Source: Notospermus geniculatus (Eukaryota; Nemertea; Pilidiophora; Heteronemertea; Lineidae). From it: 64,000 bases of DNA. The stretch spans positions 94,652-158,651 of the forward strand of contig NMRB01001379.1 of NCBI GenBank assembly GCA_002633025.1, written 5' to 3'. Position 1 is the first letter of the stretch, and each line of letters opens with the position of its first letter. The notes under the pieces are model-generated. The model worked only from the letters and a program-made list of their open reading frames with translations, was not told where the DNA came from and did no database searches. The position numbers were made by a program, and so were the translations under genes. Below, in pieces: positions 42,205-53,500 of the stretch.

Positions 42205-43125
42205 GAATGATGTCATGCCAGATCTAGACAAAACAACTCCATGTCAGATCTGGACGAGACAACGCCATGTCACGCCAGATCTGGCCGAGTCAACGCCATG
42301 TCATGCCAACTCTAGCCAAGACAATTCCATGTCATGACAGGTCTAGATAAGACAACTCCATGCCATGCCAGATCTAGACAAGACAACTCCATGTCAAGCC
42401 AGATCTAGACGAGACAACTCCATTGCCCGATCTAGACGAGACAACTCCATGTCAAGCCAGATCTATACAAGACAACTCCACGCCAAGCCAGATCTAGACA
42501 AGACAACTCCATGTCATGACAGATCTAGACAAGACAACTCCATGCCATGCCAGATCTAAAGACGAGACAACTCCATGTAATGCCCGATCTGGACGAGACA
42601 ACTCCATGGCAAGCCAGATCTATACAAGACAATTGCATGTCATGACAGATCTAGATGAGACAACTCCATGTCAAGCCAGATCTGGATAAGACAACTCCAT
42701 GTCAAGCCAGATCTAGACGAAAAAACTCCATGTCAAGCCAGAGCTGGATAAGACAACTCCATGTCAAGCCAGATCTGGATAAGACAACTCCACGTCATGC
42801 CAGATCTAGATGAGACAACTCCATGTCAAGCCAGATCTATACAAGACAATTACATGTCATGACAGGCCAGATCTATACAAGACAATTACATGTCATGACA
42901 GATCTACATGAGACAACTTCATGTTATGCCAGATCTAGAAAGACAACTCCATGTCAATCCAGATCTGGACTCGACAACTCCACGTCATGCCAGATCTAGA
43001 CAAGACAACTTCATGTTATGCCAGATCCAGAAAGACAACTCCATGTCAATCCAGATCTGGACTCGACAACTCCACGTCATGCCAGTTCTAGATAAGACAA
43101 TCTCCAAGTCAATCCAGATCCTGAC
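42205..43125. repeat. 31-bp minisatellite (CCAGATCTAGAC unit)
   Basis: Nearly 30 variants of a unit with CCAGATCTAGACAAGACAAC and TCCATGTCATG. AGATCT and TCTAGA sites recur in each. The unit is not a multiple of three. Lies between the orphan ORF and the channel gene. Confidence 0.9.
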
Positions 43126-43397
43126 GACGCAAAGAATGCAGTTTTGACATGATAGAAAATAACAGGTCCAGTTCGGCTGCATGTATTCTGACACTATAGT
43201 TCCTGACTTGACACAGTTTAACAGCAGTACATGGGTATGTCGGTCACACACCCTCTAGAATTAATATAGGTAAAAAATTAATCCTTTCTTAGACATGTTA
43301 GATGTTCCTTTCTCACCACTTTGTTTTTCGATACTGAAATTGTTTACGATTGGTTCACCCCTTCACAAGTGCTCCAATCAGGCACAAGCCTCCTCCA

Positions 43398-43515
43398 CAA
43401 TGAGAGCGACGCAGCTGTCAATCATCCAAGATCAGAACGAGGCAGCTGCCAATCAAAGACGAGAGTGAGGCAGTTGTCAATTATCTGAGATCAGCTGTCA
43501 ATTATCTGAGATCAA
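43398..43515. repeat. Short degenerate tandem repeat
   Basis: GCAGCTGTCAATCATCCAAG, GCAGCTGCCAATCAAAGA, GCAGTTGTCAATTATCTGAG and CAGCTGTCAATTATCTGAG follow in series just downstream of the channel gene's stop codon. Confidence 0.65.
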
Positions 43516-44016
43516 TGCACCCAAATCTAAAGCAAATTCAAATTCAACCACTGCTATATCACAGCCTACTCACTCGAATCCTGTGAAGGTAAGGCGTCAC
43601 AATTTGTTCAGGCGGCCCCTTTTCAATCATTCAGTGGTCTATTTCTGACACCGGTTTGTTCACCTGAAAGCAATTCCGCAGAAAATCAGGCAACGCTCTG
43701 TGATTGGTTGATTTCAAACACTCTCCAGGACTTCAATCCTAAATACCATAGGAAATTACCATTTCTGTGGTCTTCTAGACACACCTCCTTTCTGACACCG
43801 GATTGGTCCGTTGAGAAGGTGAATGACGTCATCTCACGCCAATTAATTAAAAGGGGCATCCTGCCCTTTCGTAGCACTACAACGGGCCGATTTGAAGTAT
43901 AACTCCTGATAACCTAGTCGTTTAGCGAAACAGGAGTACTCACGGGTGCTCGATGACGACGTCGATGTCATGAAAGACCACAACCTCCACTCATTGGTCC
44001 GTTTGTCATCACGTGA

Positions 44017-45093
44017 TCACAAACTACTTTCCTTCACGCCGACCCTTATCCTAGAAGAATTTAGCACCGTCTCTTCATTCACACTCTCCTCCTGCTCGTT
44101 CTCATTTTCATCGTGCTGACGTAATTCCGGTTCCGTAAACTCAGACGCCGACTCACAGTCCTGATCAGCCGAGTCGGATTGTTCCGATTTACTGCGTTTC
44201 GCTTTTCGACCCAACCGTTTCATGCTCTGACGTTTCAACGTCCGGAACGCCACACTGTTGTTTACACTTAAAGTTTTTCGTCTGCGTCTGACTTTGCAAT
44301 TGTTGTGTACATTCTTCATTGCTTGATCGAAGTTGTATAGTAATGTAAACTCGTTGGATATGATCGGAACCACAAAGGAAAGGATGACAAGCCCGCTGAC
44401 GGCTACAATGGCGCCTATCGTGTAACCGAATGCAGTTTCCGGGGCCTTGTCGCCGTAACCTACAGTCGTCAAAGTCACAATCGCCCACCAGAATCCGGTG
44501 GTGAGATCCGTAAATTCGTGGCGGTATTCGTCCCGCTGCGATTTGCTCCCGGCGTCCGGACTCATTCTCTCGGCGTGATATATGAGGGAGCCGAAAAAGA
44601 GAACCGAGACCCCTAAGAATACAATCAGCATGACCATAGCATTTGCTGCGGACTTGACGGAGTAGAGTAAAACACGGAATGGGCCGTAATGGCGGAGGAA
44701 ATGAAAGACACGAAATATTCGAAGAATTCGGAGGATCATGAAAGAGTCTATGACGCTTTTATACCAGAGGAGGCACTGATCTTGGTGCCAGTGGAACACA
44801 ATCTGCATAAGACTAGGCGCCAGGGCTAACTCGTCGAGAACGTTCATAGGTTTCCGTAGCCAGCGCAGTTTGGTAGGGGAGCAGATAAATTTCGCTATGA
44901 GTTCGGCGATGAAAAATATTGTACAGCAGATGTCCAGCCATTGCAGCCACTCGACACGGAAGACCACCATCTTGGAAACGTCGCTCTGCTCGTGGCACGT
45001 GACGTTGACGTGCACCCTGTATGACATCATCGTCTCCATGCAGTAACCCATGATGGAGAAGGCCACTATGGTGAAAGATATAGCCGCATAAAC
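44017..45093 (-). CDS. Kv channel last exon (S1-S6 and C-terminus)
   Basis: 358 residues and a stop. Membrane segments from the exon start are about S1 2-20, S2 50-70, S3 84-100, S4 117-140, S5 152-173, filter 209-215 and S6 222-249. The tail has a basic stretch (KVRRRRKTL, RLGRKAKRSK) then a long acidic Ser/Glu-rich region. The acceptor on the minus strand is CTACTTTCAG at 45094-45103. It continues LAAM from the previous exon as LAAMVYAAISF, as in Kv channels. Confidence 0.95.
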   Translation of the reverse strand, partial: VYAAISFTIVAFSIMGYCMETMMSYRVHVNVTCHEQSDVSKMVVFRVEWLQWLDICCTIFFIAELIAKFICSPTKLRWLRKPMNVLDELALAPSLMQIVFHWHQDQCLLWYKSVIDSFMILRILRIFRVFHFLRHYGPFRVLLYSVKSAANAMVMLIVFLGVSVLFFGSLIYHAERMSPDAGSKSQRDEYRHEFTDLTTGFWWAIVTLTTVGYGDKAPETAFGYTIGAIVAVSGLVILSFVVPIISNEFTLLYNFDQAMKNVHNNCKVRRRRKTLSVNNSVAFRTLKRQSMKRLGRKAKRSKSEQSDSADQDCESASEFTEPELRQHDENENEQEESVNEETVLNSSRIRVGVKESSL

Positions 45094-47488
45094 CTGAAAG
45101 TAGAGCAAGAAGTTAGGTTAGCGGCATACGTAATCGAAACCTGCATAGTACGTCACAACTTTGTGTTTAGTACGTCATTGTAATTTGCAGAGTGCTGAAA
45201 AGGAAATGAAAATGTCCATGACGCGGCAGATTTGCAGACGGTGCGTTGATTATGAGCAGTGGTCTTGATTCATGCCGCGGCGTGGAGGGAGTGTCCTAGC
45301 TTGGTGTTGGTGTGGGGGACTTGGTCTTTTTTTGTGTCATCGGTTGCGGGGACGGCATCGGGTGGGCGACGGAGCAGGACGCGATTCGTAATGGGCATTA
45401 CTCCTGATCAGTACTGTACACTTGACATCAGCCACGAAAATCTACATTCAACTGAGCTCTCAATGGCGTAGATGAATCGACCGATCCTGATTAAAAACTG
45501 GATAGGATCCGAAGATAGAACCAAATGATAGTAATACTGACTCAATCAATCGTAAAACGACCGCATCAGTGTTCTCTGAACATCACCGTCGGCACCAGAT
45601 ACTTTATTTAATGCAATTCTTCCCTTATTTGCCCCATAATGGTTATTGCCCATAAAAAAGACAATTTCTGTATAATCAAGTCGTACGGCTTCGCCTATCG
45701 CTAGTCTCATTACTCTACCCTGTGCGATAAACAATGGTTTATTGTCTATTTAAAGATGCTTGGAATACGCGGGTCATTTTGTAGGAAGGGCGAAGCGCCT
45801 GATTTTTATAAACCATTTCACTGCTGGTGGAAAACGGAAAATTAAAGGTAATGGTGCTGATATGTCATGGAAACCCAGTCACATAGGTATTCTTTAGAAA
45901 ATACTTCATGAGAGCATTCCTTGAGTACCTATTTGATTGGGTTCAGGTTCGTTTTAGTCTTCTTCATATTTTCAAATTTGGTAGAATGACCTTGCTAGTG
46001 AAAGGGTTAAAGGGAGGAGAATGGAAAGAGTACATGTACTTTCTTAAGGTGTAGTATTCTTATAGGGTGATGAGGTCAATGAACTCCCGTTCACTGAACT
46101 CCGAGGATGGGTTAATCTGAGACCGAACAGAGAAGACACTAGTATAGCAATAAATATCATACTACCATTGACATCAGATACCCTCAGACCCTCGAGCGTA
46201 GTCGGAGAGCGGAGCCATGTCACAACCATTGCCATTGGTAGCCAAGACGCAAGTACCACCGACCATAACAATCGAAAAGGACCAACAATACGAGAGACGA
46301 ATCATTGAGGAGGAAGACAAACCATCGAAGAGGGGGACGAACCTTCGAGGAGAGAACGAACCATCGAGGAGGAAGACGAACCATCTAGGAGGAAGGCGAA
46401 CCTTCGAGGAGGAGGACGAACCATCGAGGAGGAAGACGAACCATCGAGGAGGAGGAGGAACCATCGAGGAGGAGGAGGAAGCATCGAGGAGGAAGACGAA
46501 CCATCGAGGAGAGGACGAACCATCGNATCGAGGAGAAGGACGAACCATCGAGAACGAAGACGAACCATCGAGGAGGAGGACGAACCATCGAGAACGAAGA
46601 CGAACCATCGAGGAGGAGGACGAATCTTGTTCTGGCCACACGCAGCGCATATCTGCGGGAGAGGTCCTCTGCTCCTGTCAGTACGGCCCGCACCACACCG
46701 TCGTGGCGCATTTTGTACGTGGACCAATTGCTCGTCTCGCAGCCTACCAAAACGTGACCTAAGCTTTCGACCGTTTTCCTGAATAGTCTGCACGTGGGAT
46801 CGACCTGTTGATAGACTACGTGGCTAAGGCACCCCCTCGTCATCGTCGTCCCACCTTGGGCAGTCATAATGACTGCAGCGGTCTCCGACCTTAGGTTCCC
46901 CACTTTTATCCAATCGTAGGCCCGTGCACCTGGATCGAATCTACGGAAACGCCCGTGTACCGCCTTGTCACGTAATTGTTGAAGCAGCAGCGTGTGCTTC
47001 TGCTTCACCATGGCCAGACCCACTTGCGTGCTGGGCGTTCGGGGGTTGGTCATACGCTGTGCGCACATGTTCGGCTGTCGACAGTACGTCTTTGGTGCAC
47101 TCTACACCCTCTATGATACAAATATCACTCGGTTTTTCAAATACGCACAAAGTAACGCTACACTGTGATGAATTCGTCGATATATCCGCAATACTTGCGA
47201 AGGAAGGAAAGAACTGACAGCCTTTGACATGTTATGAACCACAGGGGCCGCCGTTACGGAAATGGAAACACTATAGCACTGGTGCATATAAAAGTGTTGA
47301 CAAAATGGCATCCGGAGCTGCGAGTTATTATGTGTGAGTGCCGTGGCTAGGCAAGGGTTGCGTTCAGTGCAATGCGTTGTATTTTCGGCACGACATCGAT
47401 GCAGAGCCGCGGTGGTCTAGTGACTGGGGTCTCTCTGGCTAGTGGAAATGAGGTTCCTGGTTCGAATCCTACTGTCGGCGTGAGACTC

Positions 47489-47519
<31 letters not shown>

Positions 47520-50500
47520 TTTATTATATTTTAGTGCTAAATTGAACGCTAAAAGCATTTTCTAAGCACTTTACAAAAAACATTATCTTGCATTGGATTG
47601 AGATAAGTAAGATATAACTAGTTTAAAACATTGAAGTTTAAAACATTTAGTTAAAACATTTGAGATAAGAGTCAGATAAAAACAGTCAACATTCAAATGA
47701 TTTTTTAAAAAGGAAAGTTTTCAAATGTTTTTTAAAAGCACTGGTGCATGAGAGCTCACGCATCGAGGCTGGGAGAGAGTTCCACAGCCTCGGAGCCCCG
47801 ACACCGAGACTGCGATCCCCATACAATCCCTTGGATCGAGGAATGGCTAAAAGCCAAGGATCGACAGAAGACCGCAGCCGTCGGGAAGGAACTCGAAGGC
47901 CAAGCAACTCTCTCAAATACATGGGACTCTCCTCCTGATGTACAACTTTGTGAGCAATCAGGAGGATTTTGTACTCGATGCGCGATCTCACAGGCAACCA
48001 GTGCAGTTCCTTTAAAACGGGAGTAATATGGTCCCGCCTCCCGGTCCGCGTGAGGAGCCTTGCCGCNGCCATCTTGAACCTGAGTGAAGACGAATGAAAT
48101 CCACAAGACATGCGAATGCATTTCACCTAAAACAACGTTCAGAACGTAATCTTTTGAGTCGTTTGCCCCCGTATCAAGAAATCAGGGCACGGAGTGGAAG
48201 ACGCATCGTTCCTGATTTGATAATCCGCATTTTCCTTTATGTGATTAGGCAGACGGTAGAAGAAGATCACTTTACTCAATTACTCAACCCACGCGAGCGT
48301 TTATTGTTGGGGAAAATCATTGGGCACTTATCAAGAAACGACAGCAAAGAACAGCGCCTACTTTCGGAGACGTGAAAAATCAAAACAAAGAATGAAGAAC
48401 AAAGGATAAAAGAACAAAGAATGAAGGAACAAAGAATGAACGACAAAGAATGGTTACAAACGTAGTGTGTTCTCAATCTCTTCTTGTTTCCCATCCGTAC
48501 TCTTGAGAGCTATCCACGATACTTCAGAAAAGCTATAAGTGCTCCTTTTATCCGAAGGAGCACAAGGAGCACTCTGTTGCTCAACCTTTCCAACATAATT
48601 GTTGGTCTCGATGACTTGATCCGGACTGAATGACTTGGAATACGCCACCAGGATTACCGAGATAATTCAAGGACGAAGATGTTTTATTGTCGATAGTAAA
48701 ATATAGACTGGACTGAAGTAGCACTCCGCTCTGGGATATGCGCACAGTTTATCTCGCTCAGCCAATGAAAATTAAGTAGGTCAAGTGCAAGCCCACAGTT
48801 AATTTTGTTCAACCAATTGAAATAAAGTAGGCCACATAATCTGCATACTAGTAATAATATAACACCATGAGAAGACAAAGCGAAGACACGTCTTGTCTTT
48901 CGACTAATCATCGAACTCGCCAACAAGTACGCACTCTTCTTGTCAGCCAAATTACCATATTTAGAACAATGCAAGCGTACCACATGTAATCAGAGGCTTT
49001 GATTGATCGTGTTGCACGACCACATTAGCATATTTTGCCCCGCCCCGGCTAATTTTGAATCCACTTGAAACTTGCAAGGTGTGGCACAATCAACGTCATC
49101 ATCGTATGTACTTCGGCAATTTCCGTCGGGCCTACATACATATCTCGACTGTATTTAAAGGGCGCCATCTTGCGCAGCGGTACAGCGGTGAATTCTACCG
49201 CACTGCGCCGGTAGTGACGAAGCGTGACCGCCTAACATCCTAGTTGCATCCGCATATTGAATAGCCCCTTGAACAGTTTTAAACGAGGACAATTTTGCTT
49301 GTAATTCAAAATACATCGTGTGAATCGCTGCTGAATGTATTTCCTCCACACACACAGACACAGACACATTAAACAGGCGTTTGTGGCAGGTTTTTTTGGT
49401 GTTTATCTCAATTACGAGATAACGATATCTTGTCACATGACCAGATGAAACCACATGACCACTGAAAATAAGTACATGTAGTTCGGCCATGATACGTCAG
49501 ATCAGTGACGACGAAAGTTATGACTCTGTAGCTCAAAGTGAGTGTGGCACCGAAAAAATAATGAACGTGACATTTCCAGCCCGAAGTCACACATTCATCA
49601 CGATGACGTGATCAGCAACTGAAGAGAATTTTGCAGCCTTTTGCCGATATCTTCTCAAACGCTACCATTTCCTAAAACTAGTCACAACATTCGAAAAGTT
49701 CACCATGTGACCTTTTAATGGCGTGTCATCTTCAAAGAGATCTTCGTGACAATTTCCCAACAGCTAATTGCATATCACATTAAAGCATTGAGTTGATCAA
49801 GTTAAAGATCAACAGGAGACGAGTGTACACGAATGATCACGCAAAGTTCGTCGAATAGAGAGGTAGGCCTACAGAGGGACTCCTGAAAACGTGATCGCAA
49901 GTTTCGCCCCAAGTACTAAGCTCAACATTGCTTTAACTTCCTGCTCAGTGCCAACGCACCAACCACTAGGCCTATGCCATGAGGGAAATGGCGGCATGGA
50001 ATGGACCGAGGGCATGGAAGACGCGCTGCCGACATGAGCGTAGTGTTCAAGGTAACTGCCAGTTGCTCCGCGTTCCTCTCAATCGCTGAAATGTCCACCT
50101 GCGCGTGGTTGTTTTTTGATCTGCGACGGATCCGTCGAGTTGCTTCAAGATGCAATGTCGACATGTAAGCCCCCTTTGGGTCGTGCAATATATTTTGGGA
50201 GTACAGTACAGGCCGTTCGGTATCCAAACCCAGCAAAAATTCTGTCAGCGCTTTTCCTGCATTCCAATTGCAGCCAGATGATACCACTCCGGGGAATCAG
50301 TTCTGCGCGAGCCGGGCTGTGGCCATATTCCGAGTCCGCGTAGAAGACGAACCGAACCATCGGGAGGAGGAAGACGCATCGAGGAGAAGGACGAACTATC
50401 GAGAACGAAGACGAACCATCGAGGAGGAGGACGAACCATCGAGAACGAAGACGAACCATCGAGGAGGAGGACGAATCATCGAGAACGAAGACGAACCATC

Positions 50501-53500
50501 GAGGAGGAGGACGAATCTTGGTCTGGCCACACGCAGCGGCATCTCTGCGGGAGAGGTCCTCTGCTCCTGTCAGTACGGCCCGCACCACACCGTCGTGGCG
50601 CATTTTGTACGTGGACCAATTGCTCGTCTCGCAGCCTACCAAAACGTGACCTAAGCTTTCGACCTTTTCCTGAATAGTCTGCACGTGGGATCGACCTGTT
50701 GAAAGACTACGTGGCTAAGGCACCCCCTCGTCATCGTCGTCCCACCTTGGGCAGTCATAATGACTGCAGCGGTCTCCGACCTTAGGTTCCCCACTTTTAT
50801 CCAATCGTAGGCCCGTGCACCTGGATCGAATCTACGGAAACGCCCGTGTACCGTCTTTTCACGTTGAAGCAGCAGCGCGTTCTTCTGCTTCACCATGGCT
50901 AGACCCACTTACGTGCTGGGCGTTCGGGGGTTGGTCATACGCTGTGCGCACATGTTCGGCTGTCGACAGTACGTCTTTGGTGCACTCTACACCCTCTATG
51001 ATACAAATATCACTCGGTTTTTCAAATACGCACAAGTAACGCTGCACTATGATGAATTCGTCGATATATCCGCAATACTTGCGAAGGAAGGAAAGAACTG
51101 ACAGTCTTTGACATGTTATGAACCACAGGGGCCGCCGTTACGGAAATGGAAACACTATAGCACGGGTGCATATAAAAGTGTTGACAAAATGGCATCCGGA
51201 GCTGCGAGTTCTTATGTGTGAGTGCCGTGGCTGGGCAAGGGTTGCGTTCAGTGCAATGAGTTGTGTTTTCGGCACGACATCGATGCAGAGCCGCGGTGGT
51301 CTAGTGACTGGGGTCTCTCTGGCTAGTGGAAATGAGGTTCCTGGTTCGAATCCTACTGTCGGCGTGAGACTCTGGAAAGGTCTCTTTCCCTCCCTTGCCT
51401 CACTCTACCCAGGCCTGCATAAATGGCGACCGGTCGTTAGAAAAGATGTTATTATCCGCAAAAACATGCATGGAAAGCAATGCAACAGGCGGAACAGCAT
51501 TTCGAGAGAAGAGTACATTTGACCCGTACTGTAGTCTAAAGAAAACAGCCATCTTGAACCTGAGTGAAGACGAATGAAATCCACAAGACATGCGAATGCA
51601 TTTCACCTAAAACAACGTTCAGAACGTAATCTTTTGAGTCGTTTGCCCCCGTATCAAGAAATCAGGGCACGGAGTGGAAGACGCATCGTTCCTGATTTGA
51701 TAATCCGCATTTTCCTTTATGTGATTAGGCAGACGGTAGAAGAAGATCACTTTACTCAATTACTCAACCCACGCGAGCGTTTATTGTTGGGGAAAATCAT
51801 TGGGCACTTATCAAGAAACGACAGCAAAGAACAGCGCCTACTTTCGGAGACGTGAAAAATCAAAACAAAGAATGAAGAACAAAGGATAAAAGAACAAAGA
51901 ATGAAGGAACAAAGAATGAAGGACAAAGAATGGTTACAAACGTAGTGTGTTCTCAATCTCTTCTTGTTCCCATCCGTACTCTGAGAGCTATCCACGATAC
52001 TTCAGAAAAGCTATAAGTGCTCCTTTTATCCGAAGGAGCACAAGCAGCACTCTGTTGCTCAACCTTTCCAACATAATTGTTGGTCTCGATGACTTGATCC
52101 GGACTGAATGACTTGGAATACGCCACCAGGATTACCGAGATAATTCAAGGACGAAGATGTTTTATTGTCGATAGTAAAATAGAGACTGGACTGAAGTAGC
52201 ACTCCGCTCTGGGATATGCGCACAGTTTCTCGCTCAGCCAATGGAAATCAAGTAGGTCAAGTGTAAGCCCACAGTTAATTTTGTTCAACCAATTGAAATG
52301 AAGTAGGTCACATAAGCTGCATAGTAAAAATACAATGAGAAGAAGAACCCAAGATTTTGTCTTTCGACTATAAATCATCGAACTCGCCAACAAGTACGCA
52401 CTCTTCTTGTCAGCCATATTAAATGTACATGTACCATATTCAAAACAATGCAGGTGTACTGCATGTAATCAGTGGCTTTGATTGGTCATGTTGCAGGACG
52501 ACATTAGCATATTTTGCAAGGTGTGGCATCGAAAAAATGAACGTGACATTTCCTGCCCTAATGCCCGCTGTACACGATCAAATTTTTCATCCAATTTTCT
52601 GAATATGCTCAATAAAGGCCTACATGAGGATTTATACATTGAAGCCCCAATAGGCCCGGAATCTGAATTTCCAAAAAATTGGATGAAAAATTTGATCGTG
52701 TACAGCGGGCATTAGTCACACACCCAACATGATCACGTGATCAGTGACTGAAGAGAATATTGCAGCCTTTTGCCGATATCTTCCCAAACGCTACCATTTC
52801 CTAAAACTATACCATGTGACCTTTTAATGGCGTGTCATCTTCAAAGAGATCTTCGTGACAATTTCCCAACAGCTAATTGCGTATCACATTAAAGCATTGA
52901 GTTGATCAAGTTAAAGATCAACTGGAGACGAGTGTAGGCACGAATGATCACGCAAAGTTCGTCGAATAGAGAGGTAGGCCTACAGGGACTCCTGAAAACG
53001 TGATCGCAAGTTTCGCCCCAGGCCTACTAGCTCAACATTGCTTTAACTTCCTGCTCGGTGCCAACGCACCAACCACTAGGCCTATGCCATGAGGGAAATG
53101 GCGGCATGGAATGGACCGAGGGCATGGAAGACGCGCTGCCGACATGTCTGCGCGTGGTTGTTTTTTGATCTGCGACGGATTCGTCGAGTTGCTTCAAGAC
53201 GCAATGTCGACATGTAAGCCCCCTTTAGGTCGTGCAATATATATTGGGAGTACAGTACAGGCCGCTCGGTATCCAAACCCAGCAAAAATTCTGTCAGTGC
53301 TTTTCCTGCATTCCAATTGCAGCCAGATGATACCACTCCGGGGAATCAGTTCTGCGCGAGCCGGGCTGTGGCCATATTCCGAGTCCGCGTTTTCCACAAC
53401 TCCGTGTCAAAATGGCCGACTCTGAAGAAAATGATCAGGGCTGGCAACAAAAATCTGAAACTGAAGAGCATGATGCACTACCGCGTAATTAAGTAACCAA

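Larger units (their letters stand above)
35128..44016. other. Intergenic region between convergent genes
   Basis: No recognised gene. It contains a relative of the 7-8 kb repeat, several foldback elements, CA and GGCCTA microsatellites, the unassigned ORF at 41126-41911 and a 31-bp minisatellite. About 35.4-35.9, 37.0-37.7 and 40.2-40.8 kb show nothing I can name. Confidence 0.5.
46290..50341. repeat. Tandem segmental duplication, copy A (4.05 kb)
   Basis: From a GAACCATCGAGGAGG minisatellite to TTCCGAGTCCGCGT. The same order recurs in 50342-53390. Copy A alone holds a LINE piece (about 47486-48066) and about 0.5 kb at 49040-49530 that copy B lacks; it lacks the MITE present in copy B. Confidence 0.9.
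50342..53390. repeat. Tandem segmental duplication, copy B (3.05 kb)
   Basis: Starts in the minisatellite right after copy A and ends at the same TTCCGAGTCCGCGT. Most of it is almost identical to copy A, including a 93-codon ORF with no amino-acid difference (48094-48375 and 51574-51855). Copy B has a full SINE and a MITE insertion (52561-52712). Confidence 0.9.

Noticed and set aside
46217-47068. Long Pro/Ser/Arg- or Glu-rich ORFs (158-227 codons)
   Set aside because: They run through the GAACCATCGAGGAGG minisatellite; only the part right of 46628 on the minus strand resembles a protein, a retroelement remnant.
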